DNA of 61,310 bases from Caldilineaceae bacterium SB0662_bin_25 (GTDB taxonomy: Bacteria; Chloroflexota; Anaerolineae; Caldilineales; Caldilineaceae), in the NCBI GenBank assembly GCA_009840225.1, contig VXOE01000015.1, forward strand, positions 1 to 61,310, in the 5' to 3' direction. The notes beneath the pieces are model-generated. The model saw only the letters and a list, made by a program, of their open reading frames with translations, made no database searches and was not told the origin of the DNA. The position numbers were made by a program, and so were the translations under genes. Below are positions 34,239 to 42,554 of the stretch, in pieces (within the stretch, counting starts at the first letter, position 1; each line of letters starts with the position of its first letter).

Positions 34239-35854
34239 CCGACTTCTTCCTCGACTTCGTGAACAACTACGCCGCCGCTAGGCGTGGTGCGCAATATCGT
34301 ACGCGTGCGGCGGTAGGTCAACGCGGGGGTCAAACGAGCACCGGCCTGGATGAATCTAAGAGGTATCTCATATCTCGCCAGGATATCAACAAGATTTGCC
34401 TGGGCTACTTCGGACAAGTCTTGCGGCGTCTCGTGCGCGGCTTCAATCTGGCGCTCCAAGGAAGGCATGACTGCAGTGGACTCCAGAGGTTGTTCTTCGG
34501 CGTTTGTCTCTCCGGTTTCAGGAGGTATACCAGAATCCAGGGATGCAGGTGTCACAGCAATCACGCTGGCCGGAACGCCGGCCCGACGCAGATGCAGCAA
34601 CTCAGCCGTCCAGTTCTGGACACCGTCGCCAATGTCGGACGTGATTGCCAAGACAGTCTGGCCGGCGTTGAAGATACCGCGGCCGCGGCGCAAGAGGTCG
34701 TCGAGAGACAGGTCACCTGCTTGAACGGGAGCAAGGGCGGCCAGAATCCGCCAGACCTGGCCTTTGCCAGGTTGCGGGGGGACATCAACCAGTGTAGATC
34801 GGGGGGGCACCCTGCGACTCATCTCTCCGTTGCCGGCCCATACCGCTTCGAGGCTTCCAACAGTGCTGTTTTCTTGTCTCTGTTCCTCACTTGCGGCGCC
34901 ATGCCAATCCAGCCCCAGCGAGGATATTTCAGCTTCCGGTGCTGCAAGCAGGCCCACCGCTCTTCTTTCGCCGCCGCCCAGAAACTCGGCGGAAACGCTG
35001 GCTGCGAGGACGATGCTCGTTTCAAGCGTACTCTCGTCACCTTGGCCAGACTGTACGAGACGGTTGACATCCAGAACGATCCAGAGGTCTCCGCTGGGTT
35101 CCGTTTCGATGTCGGTGACGATCAGTTCCCCCTGTCGGGCGCTGATTGGCCAGTGTACATGGCGCAGGCTGTCTCCAGGTTGGTACGCCCTCACAGCCTG
35201 TGCACGCTCGGAGCCGCTGTAGGCGCGACGGCGCCGGTCCTGACCTGAGTAGCTCCCGCGGGGCAGGTCCAGTTCAGGAATGTGCGCCACCCTGGGATAG
35301 ACGAGTAGAGATTCCGACCTTGTGTCTGCAAATTCCAGGCCAAAAAGACCGAAGGGATCTCCAGTTCGCAGTGTGTGCGGTCCCAGTCTAAAGACGCCGC
35401 GTTGCGTACACTGTGCCTCAGCCCGCCATTGGTAGCTGCTGCCGCTGCCGCAACTGACAACCTGTCTTGGATTGTAACCGGGCAGGCGCGAACTGTCGGC
35501 GAACTCGAGCCAGTGCAGTGGCAGCGGGCTTTCATTATGTACGACGAATCGCTCCTGCAATGCATCTCCTACCACCAGCATCGTTCCTTCGCGGCGGCGT
35601 TCGAAGTGAAACTTCTGGACCTGGTTGCGGACCCAGCCAAAGCTGACAGCATAGAGGCCGACCAAGGAGATCAGGAGCGCGACCCAGATCGGGCTGGGTC
35701 CCAGGAGTTGCATGAAAATGAGAAGGGGAATGAAGAAAAGGGGCCAAGCGCTTCGCAACTCAATGCGCCATCCTGCGGGCACATTGCGATTCAGCAGCCT
35801 GTCGATCGCCTCTTGCGGGTTGAGGCGGCGGGAACGCACCGAGGAGCGGCTCAT
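34235..35854 (-). CDS. DUF58 domain-containing protein
   Basis: A 539-residue protein with two membrane segments near residues 30-70 (LFFIPLLIFMQLLG, WVALLISLVGLYAV). The DUF58 signature is YQPGDSLRHVHWPISARQGELIVTDIE near residues 220-246, followed by a VWA-like region with IVLDVNRLVQ. DUF58 proteins usually sit with a MoxR ATPase and a transglutaminase in a membrane-associated chaperone-like module. Here the transglutaminase partner follows with a four-base overlap, but no MoxR gene is in the window. Confidence 0.92.
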   Translation of the reverse strand: MSRSSVRSRRLNPQEAIDRLLNRNVPAGWRIELRSAWPLFFIPLLIFMQLLGPSPIWVALLISLVGLYAVSFGWVRNQVQKFHFERRREGTMLVVGDALQERFVVHNESPLPLHWLEFADSSRLPGYNPRQVVSCGSGSSYQWRAEAQCTQRGVFRLGPHTLRTGDPFGLFGLEFADTRSESLLVYPRVAHIPELDLPRGSYSGQDRRRRAYSGSERAQAVRAYQPGDSLRHVHWPISARQGELIVTDIETEPSGDLWIVLDVNRLVQSGQGDESTLETSIVLAASVSAEFLGGGERRAVGLLAAPEAEISSLGLDWHGAASEEQRQENSTVGSLEAVWAGNGEMSRRVPPRSTLVDVPPQPGKGQVWRILAALAPVQAGDLSLDDLLRRGRGIFNAGQTVLAITSDIGDGVQNWTAELLHLRRAGVPASVIAVTPASLDSGIPPETGETNAEEQPLESTAVMPSLERQIEAAHETPQDLSEVAQANLVDILARYEIPLRFIQAGARLTPALTYRRTRTILRTTPSGGVVVHEVEEEVG

Positions 35855-36135
35855 GTTTCAGGTTGTCTCAGTAACTACACTAAAGGTTGGCCGTATTCTG
35901 TAGCTATGTGAGAATTTACGCAGGTGGCGCAGGCCGGTCACGGCAATCCGGAGCCGAACGAGACGGTCCCGAAAGGGATCCACTTACGAATACCAGTTTC
36001 CCGGATTCAGTGGGCCGGCCCTGCTCCCCGGGCGAGACTGAACAGATTGTACCACAAAGTCGGGGCGCTTCCAGGAACCGGAATGCTCTCTTTCCTCTTG
36101 CGGTCCCGACGGGTATGCACTCAGCCGGCCGAAAG

Positions 36136-36426
36136 ATGCTTAACGAATTTAATGCATTAAGCAACACACAATTGTTTGTCAATCTGAGCGCAAATGGTCC
36201 TTGGTCCGGTCTTTGGCAGATTCTGGCGGGCCTGGCCTTGGGGGGAGTCGTTCTCGTGTTGATTCTTGCAATCATCGAGCCCGGGCCGTTGGTGAAGAGG
36301 CGACCGTTTCCCAGAAAGCAACGGTCCGGCAGGTCGGAGTCAGACGGCGTACGTCGGACCTCTGTGGATCAGGCTACTTTGTCAGCCAGAATAGAAGGGA
36401 ATCCTGACCGGAACGATGACGAGTAG
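36136..36426 (+). CDS. Small single-pass membrane protein, unknown
   Basis: A frame open from 35887 contains a plausible start at ATG 36136, giving 96 residues: a short N-terminal part, one membrane helix (LWQILAGLALGGVVLVLILAI, near residues 25-45), and a basic then acidic tail (KRRPFPRKQRSGR). The region before 36136 has low-complexity, shadow-like composition and is probably not coding. No strong ribosome site is present. It ends 39 bp before the PyrK-like gene on the same strand. It could anchor or assist that subunit, but this is a guess. Confidence 0.45.
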   Translation: MLNEFNALSNTQLFVNLSANGPWSGLWQILAGLALGGVVLVLILAIIEPGPLVKRRPFPRKQRSGRSESDGVRRTSVDQATLSARIEGNPDRNDDE

Positions 36427-36465
36427 GATGCACGCCGATACCACAGGTTCGAACTGCGATCTGCC

Positions 36466-37353
36466 GTGACTGAGACTACATGGGAAACGAGTCCACCCCT
36501 AGTGGGTCAGATTGATAGTGCGGTCCGGCCGGGTCATACGTTCGCTGTCCGCCTTCCGGCCGACTTAGTCCCGCAGTTTGGGACCATTGCCGGCCGTTAT
36601 TTCCTTCTGCGATGCAGCAGTGCGGCCGGCAGTGAAAGAGAGGGCGACTGGTCGAACTTTCTGCGCCGACCTCTCTTTGCTTGTGGCCGCCAGGCGCTCG
36701 GCCGGCAGGAGCGCTGGCAGTTCTATCTTCCCCAAGCCAAGTTTGACGAAGACGGACAGCCAGTACCGGGCCAAGCCGAAGGTCACGGTGCGGCCGATGC
36801 GGGTTGGGCATGGCTGGCAAGGCGGGATTTGGGTGACCTGCTCAACCTCCTTGGGCCGTTCGGGAACGGGTTTACTCTGTTGCCAGAGCTGCAAAATCTT
36901 CTCCTCCTGGCTGACATCGAAGACGACGCGGCCTGGTTCTGGAGGTTGCTTCCTCTGTGCGAGCAGGCGTTGGACCGAGGCGGCAGGGTGACTGTCCTCA
37001 TCAGGGCCAAGAGCGAAGAGGCGGTAACCGACCTGATGGACTTTCTGCCAGTACAGGTTGAAGTACGAACGGCGACAGCCGAGAGCCAGTGGCTCAGGCA
37101 GATTGGCAGCACCGTGGGTTGGGCGGACCAGGTCTGTGCGGGCGTTTCTCCCAGTTTGTTTGGGGAGCTACTGTCGATCATCAGGCAATCGCGGTTCCGG
37201 GTTGACCGGAACTTTGCCCAGATTCTGGTCGGGGCAGACCTGCTGTGCGGTGTGGGCGCCTGCCTTGTATGTGCCATTCCGACAGTACGCGGCGGCGTTA
37301 CACGTGCCTGCGTACATGGCCCGGTCTTCGACCTGGCAGACTTGGCTGAATAG
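36466..37353 (+). CDS. PyrK-like flavin/2Fe-2S electron transfer subunit
   Basis: A 295-residue ferredoxin-reductase-like protein. The C-terminal cluster motif is C261-x4-C266-x2-C269-x12-C282 in LLCGVGACLVCAIPT and RACVHGPVF, the arrangement of the dihydroorotate dehydrogenase electron transfer subunit PyrK. The N-terminal FAD barrel would contain GRYFLLRCSS and the segment NFLRRPLFACG. GPFGNGF marks the flavin/NAD interface. Start is GTG. PyrK normally partners PyrD(B), but no pyrD gene is adjacent, so another partner is possible. The Rossmann part is degraded relative to classic PyrK (no clear GGGxG). Confidence 0.82.
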   Translation: MTETTWETSPPLVGQIDSAVRPGHTFAVRLPADLVPQFGTIAGRYFLLRCSSAAGSEREGDWSNFLRRPLFACGRQALGRQERWQFYLPQAKFDEDGQPVPGQAEGHGAADAGWAWLARRDLGDLLNLLGPFGNGFTLLPELQNLLLLADIEDDAAWFWRLLPLCEQALDRGGRVTVLIRAKSEEAVTDLMDFLPVQVEVRTATAESQWLRQIGSTVGWADQVCAGVSPSLFGELLSIIRQSRFRVDRNFAQILVGADLLCGVGACLVCAIPTVRGGVTRACVHGPVFDLADLAE

Positions 37354-37909
37354 CCTGTTCTGACTAGCCAGTGATTTTGTTACATTTTGCCCGCCCGTTG
37401 GCACCAAATCACCTTCAAACCACGCGTCCAGCCTTCCGTTCCTAACTGCGTGGCCGCTCAGACATGGGATACGGTACTCGGACAGGTTCAAGCAAGGGCT
37501 TTTCCAACTCTTCACTCCTCTTTACCCTCTCCTCGCTCTTGTGATCGGTCTGGACTCCGGCTCTACCTTGTGGAGTGGAGGAGGGCCACCGCAATCACTT
37601 GTCGTAACTTGACCATCGCCGTCGACGGGTTGAACGATTGAGGCCAGCGTTCGTTTCCTTATTTCTCCACCTTGTCGGAAAGGACGGGCTCTGTCCGTTT
37701 ATTGCGTCAGAAGACTTAAGCATCGTGTCAGGCGAGCTGCATCTGTCCTGCAATTACGGATGCGCCGAACTCACTCAGGAGATGAACAAGAAGCTGTCTG
37801 TCTGCCAGAAGTCCAGACAGTGTGCGTCCCAGACTTGGTGAGGACAGTCTGACAGGGAATTGGCGCCTCCGGTGGCTGTGGTAGTTTGCCGGCTCTTGGG
37901 GAGGCACTG

Positions 37910-37934
37910 GGCAGGCACAAGGCCTGCCACTACG
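37910..37934. repeat. Dispersed hairpin repeat, family B, copy 1
   Basis: GGCAGGC (37910-37916), loop ACAAG, GCCTGCC (37922-37928), then ACTACG. The loop and the trailing CTACGG are shared with the copies at 55.3-55.4 kb while the stem sequence differs, so stem pairing is kept by paired changes. Confidence 0.6.
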
Positions 37935-38113
37935 GGACTTTTGAGGGTGTGTGATGGTTGAGCATGGAAGTGGATTGGTAGGAACAGGGCCGGCACGTAC
38001 GGGGATCTGTTGGGACTGGGGGGACGTGGTCTGGCTGGACACGTTCGAATAGGGACCTGTTACGAATATCGCCACCCGGTCGATGAGGCACGGCATGGTT
38101 TAGGGGGGGCGTT

Positions 38114-38166
38114 GCGGGGGCGGAGCCCCCGCACAAGGGAGGGCCGAATAGGCCCGACCGCCCAAA
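38114..38166. repeat. Dispersed hairpin repeat, family A, copy 2
   Basis: Complete copy of the element at 1-50. The first hairpin is a perfect 8-bp stem GCGGGGGC-GGA-GCCCCCGC (38114-38132), followed by CACAAGGGA and a second hairpin GGGCC-GAATA-GGCCC (38141-38155). It ends with GACCGCCCAAA. 49 of 50 comparable bases match copy 1. Confidence 0.75.
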
Positions 38167-38314
38167 TGCAGTGGTTAGTGGATAGTGTTCAGAGAGGGGG
38201 CTCATGCAGCCAGAGTGTCGAACACGGAATGGCTACCGATTGGTCTCAACGTCGAGTTAGCGAAAGCTCCCTTCCCCTATGGCGTGCACCGCTGGTTGGC
38301 TCGCTGTGTCCTGC

Positions 38315-38337
38315 CATTGTACGTTTGTGGTACAATG
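38315..38337 (+). promoter_or_regulatory. Extended -10 promoter inside an inverted repeat
   Basis: CATTGTAC (38315-38322), spacer GTTTGTG, GTACAATG (38330-38337) form a perfect 8-7-8 inverted repeat. The right arm includes TGG-TACAAT (38328-38336), an extended -10. The methyltransferase start codon is about 80 bp downstream. Overlap of a promoter element with a palindrome suggests repressor control. Confidence 0.4.
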
Positions 38338-38415
38338 TGCCGAGTCGTGCTCTGTTCGATAGCGTCTGGTCCTTTCTGCAGGGCATTTTCAGTCAGACCG
38401 TACAGGAGAGGCCCA

Positions 38416-39300
38416 ATGGCCCGTGCGAGTGGTGAGGCCAAGAGCTACCTGCCGACAGCAGAGCGCGAGAATCCCGCCGAACGCCCAACACGCCCTGCGT
38501 CTTCCTTTCCCGAATACAGGAATGAGGTGAAAGAGGTTTGGAACCACAACTCGGCCTATTGGGACAGCTACATGGGAGAGGGCAACGACTTCGTGAATGT
38601 TCTTTGCTGGCCCGCCATAGAAGAGTTGCTCGCAATTGAGACGGGCCAGATGGTTCTGGACATAGCCTGCGGCAACGGTCTGACCAGCAGGAGGCTGGGG
38701 CGCCTGGGCGCCCGCGTGGTAGCGTTTGACGTGGCAGAAGAGATGATCCATTTTGCCAGGCAGCGTAGTTCTGCCGATGACGGCGACATCCAATTTCATG
38801 TGCTTGACGCCTGCGACGAAGCAGGACTTGAGAGGATTTGCGAAGAGAGGCTCGATGCCGCGCTCTCCAATATGGCCTTGTTTGACATGGCCGAAATCGA
38901 GCCGCTGTTTCGGACCTTGTACAGGATGCTTAAGCCGGGAGGATGCTTCGTATTTTCGATGATGCATCCCTGCTTTAATCAGGCCCACTCCGCTCTCTTC
39001 TGTGAGAGAGAGGAAGTAGACGGAGAAGAGGTCACGACATATGGCGTGCGCGTAGCCGGTTACATGACGCCGACGATGCACAAGGGCCGCGCTCTGGCCG
39101 GACAGCCTTTGCCTCAGCCTTACTTTCACAGGCCGCTTCATGCTTTGCTGAGCATAGGGCTAGACGCAGGTTTTGTATTGACCGGCATCGAAGAAAGAGC
39201 TTTCCCCGCCTCCCACGCACCGGGAAGGCAGGATGTAAGCTGGGGACCGAATTTCAGTGAAATTCCACCCGTGATCATCTTTCGCATGCTGCGCCCTTGA
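38416..39300 (+). CDS. Class I SAM-dependent methyltransferase
   Basis: A 294-residue methyltransferase. ATG at 38416 is eight bases after AGGAG and is preferred over a longer frame from 38185 that would run through the promoter. Motif I is VLDIACGNGLTSRRL, followed by VVAFDVAEEMIHFA, DAALSNMALFDMAEI and the post-motif LKPGGCFVFSMMHPCF. NHNSAYWDSYMGEGNDFVN near the N-terminus resembles methyltransferases that act on small molecules. The acceptor is unknown. It is followed 45 bp later by the PAC2 gene. Confidence 0.9.
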   Translation: MARASGEAKSYLPTAERENPAERPTRPASSFPEYRNEVKEVWNHNSAYWDSYMGEGNDFVNVLCWPAIEELLAIETGQMVLDIACGNGLTSRRLGRLGARVVAFDVAEEMIHFARQRSSADDGDIQFHVLDACDEAGLERICEERLDAALSNMALFDMAEIEPLFRTLYRMLKPGGCFVFSMMHPCFNQAHSALFCEREEVDGEEVTTYGVRVAGYMTPTMHKGRALAGQPLPQPYFHRPLHALLSIGLDAGFVLTGIEERAFPASHAPGRQDVSWGPNFSEIPPVIIFRMLRP

Positions 39301-39345
39301 CGTACCGCCGCCCCGGGACGAATCTAGCGAAATCGAGGTAATGAC

Positions 39346-40266
39346 ATGGACGAGCGAGTACATTTGTGGGAGATCCCGACCGCCAGTGAGATGGTCATGA
39401 TTGCCGGTTGGCACCAGTGGGCAGACGCCGGCTCGATCTCGTCCGGACTGCCTGCCTATCTGATTGAGAAGCTGGATACGCGCAAGATTGGGGAGATCAG
39501 CCGGGACAGGTTCTTCATGTTCCAGATGCCTGGCGCACATCATCTTCTGAGACCGGAGGTCCATACGAAGGAAGGCGTAGTTCAGGAGATGCGTGTCATC
39601 AAGACTGAGCTATATTTCACCGAGCTCGGGGACAAAGGGCTTTTCATCTTCCTTGGCGAGGAACCCCACGTCAACGAAGAAGAGTATGCCGACGCCTTCT
39701 TTGACATCGTGGAAAAGCTGGGCGTCAAAAGGGTGGTGGCGGTAGGCGGCGTTTACGGCGCCATGCCCTTCAACAAGGACCGGGATATCTCTTGCGTATT
39801 CAGCCTGGAAGGAATGCGTAAGGAAATGGAAGAGTATGCGGTCCGTTTCTCCAATTACGAAGGCGGAACAACGATTGGCTCCTATCTCGCCTACCATGCA
39901 GGTCAGAGGAACAAGGAGTACATTTGCTTTCATGGATTTGTCCCCGCCTACGACTTTGGCCAGGTGATGCTCCCGGCACAAAGTGTGCGCATCGAAGACG
40001 ATGTCAAGGCCTGGTACGACATAATGCGAAGAGCGGACTTTATGTTTCATTTGGGAATGGACTTGTCTGAGTTGCGAATCCAGAGTGACGAGTTGATTTC
40101 CTCGATGGAAGAGCAGATGGAGGAACTTTCCCGCCAGGCACCCCAGCTTGACGTGAACGCCTACCTGCAGAAGCTGGAAGAGGAGTTCACCGAGAATCCC
40201 TTTATGCCCCTGGACGATGTTTGGGAGAGAGAGTTGGGCGACCTACTGGATGACCTAGAGGGCTAA
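39346..40266 (+). CDS. PAC2 family protein
   Basis: A 306-residue member of the PAC2 (proteasome assembly chaperone 2-like) family. Features are the early VMIAGWHQWADAGSISSGLPAYLI, FIFLGEEPHVNEEEYADAFFDIVEKLGVKRVVAVGGVYGAMP, and SYLAYHAGQRNKEYICFHGFVPAYDF. The C-terminal 80 residues form an acidic helical tail with coiled-coil character (SSMEEQMEELSRQ). Bacterial PAC2 proteins have no firm biochemical role. The ATG has GAGGTAATG upstream. It sits between the methyltransferase and lysK, 35 bp before the latter, and may be co-transcribed with it. Confidence 0.9.
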   Translation: MDERVHLWEIPTASEMVMIAGWHQWADAGSISSGLPAYLIEKLDTRKIGEISRDRFFMFQMPGAHHLLRPEVHTKEGVVQEMRVIKTELYFTELGDKGLFIFLGEEPHVNEEEYADAFFDIVEKLGVKRVVAVGGVYGAMPFNKDRDISCVFSLEGMRKEMEEYAVRFSNYEGGTTIGSYLAYHAGQRNKEYICFHGFVPAYDFGQVMLPAQSVRIEDDVKAWYDIMRRADFMFHLGMDLSELRIQSDELISSMEEQMEELSRQAPQLDVNAYLQKLEEEFTENPFMPLDDVWERELGDLLDDLEG

Positions 40267-40301
40267 TCCACGCAAAACTGTCGACTGAAGCCTTGGTGTA
40301 A

Positions 40302-41516
40302 ATGTCTGAACTCTCCCGAACTGATACCGAAAATCTGCTGATCCGCTTAGTAGAGATCCCTTCCTTTAGTGGCGAAGAACTGAATGCCAGCTCCTTTCTG
40401 GCGGGTGCGATGGGTACACTCGGCTATGACAGGTATGAGGTCGATGCGGTTGGAAACGCTGTCGGTGAAATCGGGGCAATTGATGCCGGGAGGACGGTCG
40501 TACTTCTGGGGCACATCGACACTGTTTACGGAGACATCCCGGTACGAGTAGAGAAAGGTGAAGACGGGCCGGTCCTCTTTGGACGAGGATCCGTCGACGC
40601 CAAAGGGCCACTGGCGACATTCACGACTGCCGCAGCTCGTTTGGGGTCTGATTGGGCTATCCGAAACGACATTCGGTTGATTGTTGTCGGCGCGGTGGAG
40701 GAGGAGGCGGCGACCAGTAAAGGCGCCCGTTTTATCCGCGACCGTTTTGACGGCGAACAGGAGGCAACGCCGGACTTCTGCGTCATCGGTGAGCCCAGCG
40801 GTACGACGCGCATCACCCTCTTCTATATGGGACGCATTCTGCTGGAGATGAAGGCAGACCAGCCCATGATGCATTCGGCCGGCCCCAGTCCGGGCGTGGC
40901 TATAACAGCGGTCGATCTGTGGAACTGGATTGGCGGCTACGCGGACTGCTACAATCGTGAAATATCCAAGACGTTCGACCAGTTGCGGCCCAGCCTGCGT
41001 GAAATACGCACATGGACCGACGAGGCGATGCGCGATCTGGTGTGGGCCAAGATAGGGATTCGCCTGCCGCTCGACTTCGACGTTGACGCGTTCCTGGAGA
41101 AGATGTGGCTGTGGATACGGGATCGGGTCAATGAGCGGGCGCCCGCACCGGAGCCACCCCACGTCAGAGACACCGATGCGGCTCCACAGAAACACCATTT
41201 CGGTGACGAAGATCTAGGCATAGAAATCTGCTTGCATGGGTACGAACCTGCATGGCGAAGCAGCCGCAACAGTCCGCTGGTACGGAGATTCCTCGCGGCC
41301 ATTCGCGAACAGAGTTCTGTACGACCCCGCTTTGTGAGCAAGAGCGGGACCAGCGACATGAACGTTGTGGCGCCGGCGTGGAAGTGCCCTATCGTGGCCT
41401 ACGGACCGGGTGACAGCAGCCTCGACCATACGCCGAACGAGCACATCAGTCTGGACGAATACTGGCAGGCGGTATTGATACTGGAATCTGCGTTGCGGAG
41501 ACTGGGGGAGAGTTAG
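40302..41516 (+). CDS. lysK: [LysW]-lysine/ornithine hydrolase (M20 family)
   Basis: A 404-residue M20 peptidase. Metal motifs are LLGHIDTV (His71), GRGSVDAKGPLA (Asp99) and VGAVEEEAATSKGA (Glu133-135). The C-terminal KSGTSDMNVVAP and DHTPNEHISLDEYW are typical of LysK, which releases lysine or ornithine from the carrier protein LysW. It is longer than many LysK proteins because of an insert around residues 205-285. No LysW, LysX, LysZ, LysY or LysJ gene is nearby, so the pathway would be scattered. A related general peptidase is an alternative. Confidence 0.82.
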   Translation: MSELSRTDTENLLIRLVEIPSFSGEELNASSFLAGAMGTLGYDRYEVDAVGNAVGEIGAIDAGRTVVLLGHIDTVYGDIPVRVEKGEDGPVLFGRGSVDAKGPLATFTTAAARLGSDWAIRNDIRLIVVGAVEEEAATSKGARFIRDRFDGEQEATPDFCVIGEPSGTTRITLFYMGRILLEMKADQPMMHSAGPSPGVAITAVDLWNWIGGYADCYNREISKTFDQLRPSLREIRTWTDEAMRDLVWAKIGIRLPLDFDVDAFLEKMWLWIRDRVNERAPAPEPPHVRDTDAAPQKHHFGDEDLGIEICLHGYEPAWRSSRNSPLVRRFLAAIREQSSVRPRFVSKSGTSDMNVVAPAWKCPIVAYGPGDSSLDHTPNEHISLDEYWQAVLILESALRRLGES

Positions 41517-41642
41517 GTACTTTCCTCAAAACTCGCCCACGTGTGTTTTGCAAGGCAGTTCATGGAGGTGGGACTGCTACAGTTCCCCGGCCGTCAGCGT
41601 TCTGGTTTCCTCAACGCAGATTAGTTCAGATGTACGGGTTTC

Positions 41643-42554
41643 CTACTCAAGCGGGCTAAGCCAGCGCTCTCCTTCTCTGCCATCGGCTGCCCAGCCTTCA
41701 ACTTCACCATCGTCCGAACGAATTTGGTACCAGAAATAGCCGTCCGCGGCCTGGGGCCCGGCTACTACGGTAAACGTCTGGTTCGTCCTGGCGCGGGCGA
41801 CAATTGTCGAGCCGACACCGGGCAGGGCACGAACGGTCAACTCGCCGTTGAGCGTGACTATGACCCGATCGCCGATGATAGGGGAACGGTCAATGGGGCG
41901 AACCTCACCGACATTGGGGGAGATCCAGTCGTCAATTCCCTGACCCCCGGCCACCCAGCCGACGGTGCCCTGATTGTCGTCGACCTTCCACCAGATGTAT
42001 CCGTCAGAACTTACGGGACCTTCCAGGACAATGATGCGTTTGCCCTGGGCCAGGAGCGTGACGGCCGGGGATCTGACCGTGGGCTGTTCGCGCACGTTCA
42101 GTCCGCCTTGGACCGTGATACGCGCCGGTTCACCGATAGTCAGGGGATTGCGGACGAAGACCGTCGGAGTAGGAGAAGGAACAGCTGTTTGTGTCGGGCT
42201 GGGGGCTGTAGGCGGGGCAAGTGTCGGTGTCGGCAGATCCGGTACGGGTGTTTCCTGGGCGGGCGCTGCGACCGGGAGTTCCCGGGTGGGCGTGGGGCGG
42301 GGCTGGAAGCTGCCGCAAGCCAGCAAAGGGCCGATCCAGACAAGCGACATGGCGAGCAGGCCGAGAGCGAGGTTTTGCGCGGGCCTTTCTCTGAGGCGGT
42401 TGGAAGCTAGCGGCGCGCCGGTAGCGTCAGCGTTCCGAACCACGTTGTAGGAAACGGTCTCAGGGCAGCGGCCGGAGGTGTTGTGTCTCCACTCTTTGCG
42501 ATGGCGCCCTGTCTGAATTCCGAAACGACTCTCCGAGTTTGAGTCTCTGGTCAT
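41643..42554 (-). CDS. SH3-domain lipoprotein coupled to serA
   Basis: A 303-residue protein with a long N-terminal leader, a hydrophobic stretch LALGLLAMSLVWIGPLLAC ending in a lipobox Cys near residue 80, a Pro/Thr-rich linker, and two bacterial SH3 (SH3b) repeats (about 138-215 and 225-303) marked by GLNVREQP...GWVAGG and LTVRALPG...GWAAD. Such proteins bind cell-wall material outside the membrane. The ATG overlaps the serA stop by one base (TAATG), so translation is coupled. A start closer to the signal is possible because 60 residues before a signal peptide is unusual. Confidence 0.82.
   Translation of the reverse strand: MTRDSNSESRFGIQTGRHRKEWRHNTSGRCPETVSYNVVRNADATGAPLASNRLRERPAQNLALGLLAMSLVWIGPLLACGSFQPRPTPTRELPVAAPAQETPVPDLPTPTLAPPTAPSPTQTAVPSPTPTVFVRNPLTIGEPARITVQGGLNVREQPTVRSPAVTLLAQGKRIIVLEGPVSSDGYIWWKVDDNQGTVGWVAGGQGIDDWISPNVGEVRPIDRSPIIGDRVIVTLNGELTVRALPGVGSTIVARARTNQTFTVVAGPQAADGYFWYQIRSDDGEVEGWAADGREGERWLSPLE

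Larger units (their letters stand above)
37354..38314. other. Gene-free stretch with hairpin repeats
   Basis: About 960 bp between the PyrK-like gene and the methyltransferase promoter. Short frames are present but lack ribosome sites and have no recognisable products. It contains one copy each of two hairpin-repeat families (37910-37934 and 38114-38166). Confidence 0.6.

Noticed and set aside
35887-36135. N-terminal extension of the small membrane protein
   Set aside because: Arg/Ser/Gly/Pro-rich without structure; it looks like read-through of upstream non-coding DNA.
37387-37841. Two short plus-strand frames in the gene-free stretch
   Set aside because: No ribosome sites, no hydrophobic or domain pattern, composition of non-coding DNA.
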